DNA from: JAFGPJ01 sp964439135
GTDB lineage: Bacteria; Planctomycetota; Phycisphaerae; Sedimentisphaerales; Anaerobacaceae
Length of the DNA stretch: 9,010 bases
Assembly: GCA_964439135.1 (NCBI GenBank)
Contig: CAYTNN010000181.1
Span: forward strand, 1 to 9,010
Direction of reading: 5' to 3'
The stretch's first letter is position 1, and each line of letters starts with the position of its first letter. Shown here piece by piece: positions 6,589 through 9,010 of this stretch. The notes under the pieces are model-generated. The model did no database searches. It was not told the DNA's origin and saw only the letters and a program-made list of their open reading frames with translations. A program made the position numbers and the translations under genes.

Positions 6589-7113
6589 TTGTGTGACACA
6601 TATAACATTGCAGATAACGTGAATGGTGTCGTTGTCTTATCTGTGGTGCCAGGAGGCGCTGCCGACCAAGCAGGTCTTTCGCCTGGTAATGTAATTGTTG
6701 GTATTGATGGAACAACTGTATCCGACATGGATGAGTTTTTTGCTGCGGTCGCCTCAGACGAAGACAACACCACACTTCCGGATATTTACACTCAGGGACA
6801 GTTCCGTTACGTCCCCATAGCGTCAATAGAAACGAGTGATGCAGTCTGTGGTACAGATGAGCCGATACCTGTGGAACAGTTACCGGCCTATGAAGCTTTA
6901 TTCCGAGCTGTACCATTGGTTGGCGTTGCAGGTTTAGGTTTTGCCCTACTTGGTTATTTTTCTCTTTTCGGGTATCCGGCAGGTACTAAAAAAATGCAGG
7001 CTATTGCTGAGAAAATCCGCTCAGGTACGGCGGTTTTTCTGAAACAGGAATACAAGATAACAGCAATTTTCCCCATTATATGGTTTCTTGCCATTTTTGA
7101 TAGGCGTAAGTAA
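6589..7113 (+). pseudogene. In-frame fusion: PDZ domain plus N-terminal piece of a membrane pyrophosphatase
   Basis: This is an open frame of 174 codons (TTG 6589 to stop 7113). Residues 10-77 are a PDZ domain: NGVVVLSVVPGGAADQAGLS, then GNVIVGIDGTTVSDMDEFF and a closing strand QFRYVPI. From about residue 104 the sequence changes to LVGVAGLGFALLGYFSLF, then GTKKMQAIAEKIRSGTAVFL and KQEYKITAIF, which is the first transmembrane helix and conserved G-T-K-M-IA-I-G-A-FL-EYK region of H+/Na+-translocating pyrophosphatases (HppA family). Only about 70 of the 650-750 residues of that enzyme are present; the frame ends in FDRRK soon after the second hydrophobic segment, and the pyrophosphate-binding motifs are missing. 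The join lies between about 6820 and 6898. No ribosome site supports TTG 6589; the frame is really the continuation of the upstream PDZ gene past its TAA. It is probably non-functional. Confidence 0.6.
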
Positions 7114-7153
7114 CTTCACAGAAAATTATCGAAGCCCGCTAGCATCCTGGGCC

Positions 7154-7585
7154 TTACTTTTCTTTGCGTTTGCAGGTCTTGCAAATACCGAATAGCCTCA
7201 TTGTAGCTCTGGTAATAGTGAAGTCATGCTTTTTCGCTAATTGTCTTTGTCTTTCCTCAAGCCTGTTGCTGGTTACCTCGATAACCTTGCCGCACTTAAG
7301 GCAGATCAGATGGTAATGGTGCTGATGTTTGTGCTCGTAGCGCTTGATGCCATCCCCGAAGCCGACCTTACTCGCCAATCCTGCATCGTATATTACCTCC
7401 ATCGTACGATATACGGTAGCAAGGCCGATTTTGGGGTATTTCTTTTTGACCAGATTATAAAGGTCATCAATCGTAGGGTGATGCTCGGTCTTGAGGAATA
7501 TGTCCAGGATTTGCTCTCGTTGTTTGCTACGGAGCATGCCGTTGTTTTTAAGGTGCTGTCTGAAGATGCTCTTTGCTGATTTCAT
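7154..7585 (-). CDS. fur: Fur-family metal-dependent transcriptional regulator
   Basis: This is an intact 143-residue cytosolic repressor of the Fur family. The N-terminal winged helix (about 10-75) has the family segment HHPTIDDLYNLVKKKYPKIG and the recognition helix LATVYRTMEVI (55-65). The dimerisation and metal domain has FGDGIKRYEHK (76-86), HQHHYHLICLKCGKVIEV (87-104) and CKTC (135-138), giving two CxxC pairs (C95/C98 and C135/C138) for structural zinc plus a His cluster for the sensing site. The start is ATG 7585, with AAGG about nine bases upstream; an ATG at 7589 is out of frame. A near-consensus Fur operator lies in its own leader, implying autoregulation. Fur is preferred to Zur or PerR because of that operator, but the nearby Zn/Mn-type importer keeps Zur or Mur possible. 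The gene converges on the broken PDZ-pyrophosphatase frame. Confidence 0.92.
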   Translation of the reverse strand: MKSAKSIFRQHLKNNGMLRSKQREQILDIFLKTEHHPTIDDLYNLVKKKYPKIGLATVYRTMEVIYDAGLASKVGFGDGIKRYEHKHQHHYHLICLKCGKVIEVTSNRLEERQRQLAKKHDFTITRATMRLFGICKTCKRKEK

Positions 7586-7601
7586 TCATGTTTACCTTGC
7601 T

Positions 7602-7623
7602 TGATAATCGATTATCATTCTCA
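7602..7623 (-). promoter_or_regulatory. Fur box in the fur leader
   Basis: TGATAATCGATTATCA (7602-7617) is a perfect 16-base palindrome. On the minus strand the site reads GAGAATGATAATCGATTATC, which is the classic Fur box GATAATGATAATCATTATC with one substitution and one inserted G. It lies between the promoter and the ribosome site of fur, so bound Fur would block its own transcription. Confidence 0.85.
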
Positions 7624-7637
7624 CTGTCTTTCAACAA

Positions 7638-7665
7638 ATTCTATCATATGTTGAAGCTATGTCAA
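7638..7665 (-). promoter_or_regulatory. Promoter of the fur gene
   Basis: On the minus strand TTGACA (7665-7660), a 16-base spacer and TAGAAT (7643-7638) give a near-consensus promoter. Transcription should start near 7631, just before the Fur box. A 7-bp inverted repeat TTCAACA/TGTTGAA (7630-7636 and 7649-7655) overlaps it. Confidence 0.75.
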
Positions 7666-7694
7666 AATTTTTTCAAAATATTTCAAAAAAACAA

Positions 7695-7723
7695 TTGACA
7701 AGGATTTTTGGAGATTGTAAATT
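7695..7723 (+). promoter_or_regulatory. Divergent promoter with a Fur-like operator downstream
   Basis: TTGACA (7695-7700), a 17-base spacer and TAAATT (7718-7723) face right, back to back with the fur promoter. The predicted start near 7730 coincides with the first base of the operator at 7731-7759. Confidence 0.7.
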
Positions 7724-7730
7724 AGTTAGA

Positions 7731-7759
7731 ATGAGAATGAGAAGCATATTCATTCTCAT
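7731..7759 (+). promoter_or_regulatory. Second Fur-box-like palindrome
   Basis: ATGAGAATGA (7731-7740) and TCATTCTCAT (7750-7759) are perfect 10-base inverted arms around a 9-base centre. The half-sites (TGAGAAT) are those of common Fur boxes, and the left side holds a tandem GAATGA-type hexamer repeat. It sits at the transcription start of the 7695 promoter, so it should act as a repressor site. The wider spacing than a 7-1-7 box lowers certainty about the exact regulator. Confidence 0.7.
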
Positions 7760-7796
7760 GCATAATACAGCCGTACTTTAAGCAAAAGGATGATAA

Positions 7797-7895
7797 TTGA
7801 AGCAAACAAACAGCTATAAAATGAGACTTCTACAAAACATATGTTGTAAAGAAAATAATAAAGACTCTACATTACCACAATTCGGAAATGCTTAG
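7797..7895 (+). CDS. Possible 32-residue leader or small protein under Fur control
   Basis: A short frame begins with TTG at 7797 behind AAAAGGA (six bases upstream) and ends with TAG at 7893-7895. It reads (M)KQTNSYKMRLLQNICCKENN then KDSTLPQFGNA, with a CC pair. The stop overlaps the ATG (7888) of the HTH gene by eight bases, an arrangement typical of translational coupling. It is the first possible coding unit after the Fur-controlled promoter. The TTG start and short length keep confidence low; it could simply be leader sequence. Confidence 0.28.
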   Translation: MKQTNSYKMRLLQNICCKENNKDSTLPQFGNA

Positions 7896-8112
7896 TTTTA
7901 CCATGATAAAAGAGACTACAACTGATAATTGGACCAAGATACAGAACGGTTTTTTGACAACGACTCAGCTTGCGAAACTTTGTGGCGTTTCTCGTTTCAC
8001 CATCATCAGTTGGATCAAACGAGGCAAGATTAGAGCAATCAAGACAATTGGCGGCCAATACAGGATTGCCAAGTACGAAGCTATATCTTTTCTTGAAACT
8101 TTAAAAGTATAG
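7888..8112 (+). CDS. Small excisionase-type helix-turn-helix DNA-binding protein
   Basis: This 74-residue protein is almost wholly one winged-HTH domain of the excisionase/MerR-like (HTH_17) type. Residues 22-70 read FLTTTQLAKLCGVSRFTIIS, WIKRGKIRAIKTIGG and QYRIAKYEAISFLE. Helix 2 and 3 (QLAKLCGVSRFTIISWIKRG) and the wing (KTIGGQYRI) fit the family closely. Similar domains occur as phage or plasmid excisionases and as DNA-binding heads of planctomycete response regulators; here nothing else is attached, and no integrase is nearby, so a small transcription factor is more likely than a true excisionase. Starts at ATG 7888 or ATG 7903 are both possible; neither has a strong ribosome site. It lies downstream of the promoter and Fur-like operator at 7695-7759 and just before the 28-residue membrane peptide. 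Confidence 0.72.
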   Translation: MLSFTMIKETTTDNWTKIQNGFLTTTQLAKLCGVSRFTIISWIKRGKIRAIKTIGGQYRIAKYEAISFLETLKV

Positions 8113-8142
8113 AAAGGCGAATGCAGAAAGGGGAAAAATTCA

Positions 8143-8229
8143 ATGGAAGCTATCCTGACAGTTGAGATCGTTTTACTTGTATCTGTGGTTTTTTTGGCCA
8201 CTTTGTGGGCATGTATAAAACTTAGATAA
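8143..8229 (+). CDS. 28-residue single-helix membrane peptide
   Basis: The frame ATG 8143 to TAA 8227-8229 encodes MEAILTVEIVLLVSVVFLAT plus LWACIKLR. It has an acidic N-terminus, a hydrophobic helix of about 20 residues and a positively charged end (KLR), which fits a single-pass small membrane protein with its C-terminus inside. AAAGGGG lies about nine bases before the ATG, a good ribosome site. It starts 30 bases after the HTH gene stop and is probably in the same transcript. I do not recognise a family. Very small proteins of this kind often bind a larger membrane partner, but no partner is visible here. Confidence 0.55.
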   Translation: MEAILTVEIVLLVSVVFLATLWACIKLR

Positions 8230-8494
8230 AAACATTGGTAGCAATTGAAACTTTTCTTAGATAATCAAAAACTTTGCGCATGTTTGAGACACCGAAGAGC
8301 CTGCAAAGTAAGGATTATCTACATGTAGATTAGACGATATTGACCTAATTTCAGCGCTATGCTTCAATGTAATGCATCTCCTTGTGGTGTATTGACTTAC
8401 AGGCTTTAAGGAACCACCTGTTATATCGTTGGATACAAAGTGTGAACTTTGAATAAATCTACACAAGAAATTTTTTAATAATCCCAAAAAATAT
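8230..8494. other. Non-coding AT-rich stretch with a 14-bp palindrome
   Basis: I find no credible gene on either strand between the membrane peptide and the next promoter. The only notable element is the perfect palindrome ATCTACATGTAGAT (8317-8330). No clear hairpin with a T-run follows the small operon. A minus-strand open frame covering 8257-8487 has only a TTG start, no ribosome site and no recognisable domain. Confidence 0.5.
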
Positions 8495-8523
8495 TTGACA
8501 ATTGTTTGAGTTTAATGTACTTT
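8495..8523 (+). promoter_or_regulatory. Promoter of the OprB-like gene
   Basis: TTGACA (8495-8500), a 17-base spacer and TACTTT (8518-8523) face right. The predicted start near 8530 falls directly before the operator-like repeat at 8533-8559, the same layout as the promoter at 7695. Confidence 0.65.
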
Positions 8524-8532
8524 GCTTATATA

Positions 8533-8559
8533 TGAGATTGAGAATTGTAATCAATCTCA
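8533..8559 (+). promoter_or_regulatory. Third Fur-box-like palindrome
   Basis: TGAGATTG (8533-8540) and CAATCTCA (8552-8559) are perfect 8-base inverted arms. Nested inside is TGAGAATTGTAATCA (8539-8553), which matches the 7-1-7 Fur motif TGATAATnATTATCA at 11 of 14 positions by eye. Its place at the transcription start suggests Fur-type repression of the OprB-like gene. Confidence 0.65.
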
Positions 8560-8612
8560 ATTATATGCCGTCTTGGTAAAAGGGTAAATTTTTTTTAAGA
8601 AAGGATTCAAAC

Positions 8613-9010
8613 ATTAACAGAACAAAAGCTGTATTGACTGTAACGTTTTTGTTGGGATTAGCTGGGATTTGCCGGGCTGAGGGTGAGAGTATCTGGGAGC
8701 AAGAAATCCTCACTGGCGGCTTCTGGAGGCTCAATGAGCAGTTGGCGGACAGCGGAATAGAGTTGGGTTTTGGAATAACCAATGTTTATCAGGCCAATGT
8801 CAAAGGCGGGACCAGCACTCACAGCCATAGAGACAGACACAGCGGCAGCTATGATTTGGAGATGTGGGTGGACTTTGGAGAAGGTGCCCTGCGTTACGAG
8901 CACAAGTACGGCCATAACCACCACGGCCATCTCATTTGTGTAAAATGCGGCAAGTTCGAGGAAATCTACGGTCCGAAGCTTGAAAAAAACCAGCATGAAC
9001 TCGTGAAGAA
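8613..9010 (+). CDS. OprB-type porin N-terminus continuing in frame into a Fur metal-binding domain (partial)
   Basis: The frame is open from the TAA at 8577-8579 to the right edge. The best start is ATT at 8613, seven bases after AAGGA; there is no in-frame ATG before residue 84. Residues 1-22 (INRTKAVLTVTFLLGLAGIC, RA) are a signal peptide with a likely cut after CRA. Residues 26-87 resemble the N-terminus of OprB carbohydrate porins: ESIWEQEILTGGFWRLNEQL, ADSGIELGFGITNVYQANV, GG, and SYDLEMWVDF. From residue 88 the sequence is instead the C-terminal domain of a Fur protein: FGEGALRYEHKYGHNHHGHL, ICVKCGKFEEIYGP, with C109/C112. The frame and spacing align exactly with residues 76-100 of the intact fur at 7154-7585. 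An exported porin fused to a cytosolic metal sensor makes no obvious sense, so a chimera, either a genomic rearrangement or an assembly join near 8865-8890, is more likely than a working fusion. Confidence 0.6.
   Translation, partial: MNRTKAVLTVTFLLGLAGICRAEGESIWEQEILTGGFWRLNEQLADSGIELGFGITNVYQANVKGGTSTHSHRDRHSGSYDLEMWVDFGEGALRYEHKYGHNHHGHLICVKCGKFEEIYGPKLEKNQHELVK

Noticed and set aside
7241..7579. Plus-strand open frame opposite fur
   Set aside because: It is the antisense shadow of an intact Fur-family gene and has no recognisable domain.
7888..8112. Prophage or integrative element, suggested by the excisionase-type HTH protein
   Set aside because: No integrase, phage gene, attachment repeat or tRNA target is present, and this domain is common in ordinary regulators of planctomycetes.
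8257..8487. 76-codon minus-strand open frame
   Set aside because: TTG start, no ribosome site, no recognisable domain and no neighbours to couple with.
8565..8782. Minus-strand open frames covering the OprB-like segment
   Set aside because: They lie opposite the plus-strand frame with a signal peptide and two recognisable domains, and have no family features of their own.
1..9010. CRISPR array, rRNA, tRNA, insertion sequence
   Set aside because: No regularly spaced repeats, rRNA text, complete tRNA cloverleaf, transposase motif or flanking terminal repeats were found on reading both strands.

Overview
The window looks like a scaffolded draft or metagenome assembly from a planctomycete, most likely Phycisphaerae-like. 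The clues are a thiamine phosphate synthase with an all-helical N-terminal domain, a secreted protein ending in a single dockerin-type repeat (GDLNLDGIVDYDD...), a stand-alone FmdE-type protein and an excisionase-type HTH protein. This assignment is inference from gene style; there is no rRNA or marker gene here. Two runs of exactly 100 N (1311-1410 and 2913-3012) are gap placeholders, so three contigs are joined and their order rests on scaffolding.

Layout. 1-1745 (minus strand): a small cupin protein with its own promoter and terminator, then thiE, then the signal-peptide end of a secreted protein running off the left edge. 1823-2912 (plus): a secreted dockerin-tailed protein with its own promoter, divergent from the cupin gene. 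3063-5533 (plus): a tight three-gene metal ABC importer (lipoprotein, ATPase, membrane permease; ZnuABC/TroABC type). 5617-6190: a promoter and a 158-residue FmdE-domain protein. 6194-7113: a mosaic of broken genes, comprising the tail of a membrane protein on the minus strand, a PDZ protein with a frameshift and an in-frame stop, and the N-terminal piece of a membrane-bound pyrophosphatase fused behind the second PDZ domain. 7154-7585 (minus): an intact Fur-family regulator. 7586-9010: an AT-rich stretch with three Fur-box-like palindromes next to consensus-like promoters. These precede fur itself, a small transcript (HTH protein plus a 28-residue membrane peptide), and an open frame that begins as an OprB-type porin with a signal peptide and continues in frame into the metal-binding domain of a second, different Fur protein.

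How the parts fit. The right half is centred on metal homeostasis: a metal importer, an FmdE protein that may be metal-binding, a Fur regulator with a near-consensus operator in its own leader, and two further promoters carrying similar operators. The most surprising items are the porin-Fur chimera with a possible ATT start, the set of three operators, and the cluster of in-frame fusions and remnants. The chimeras may be real rearrangements or assembly joins at short homologies; the sequence alone cannot separate these.
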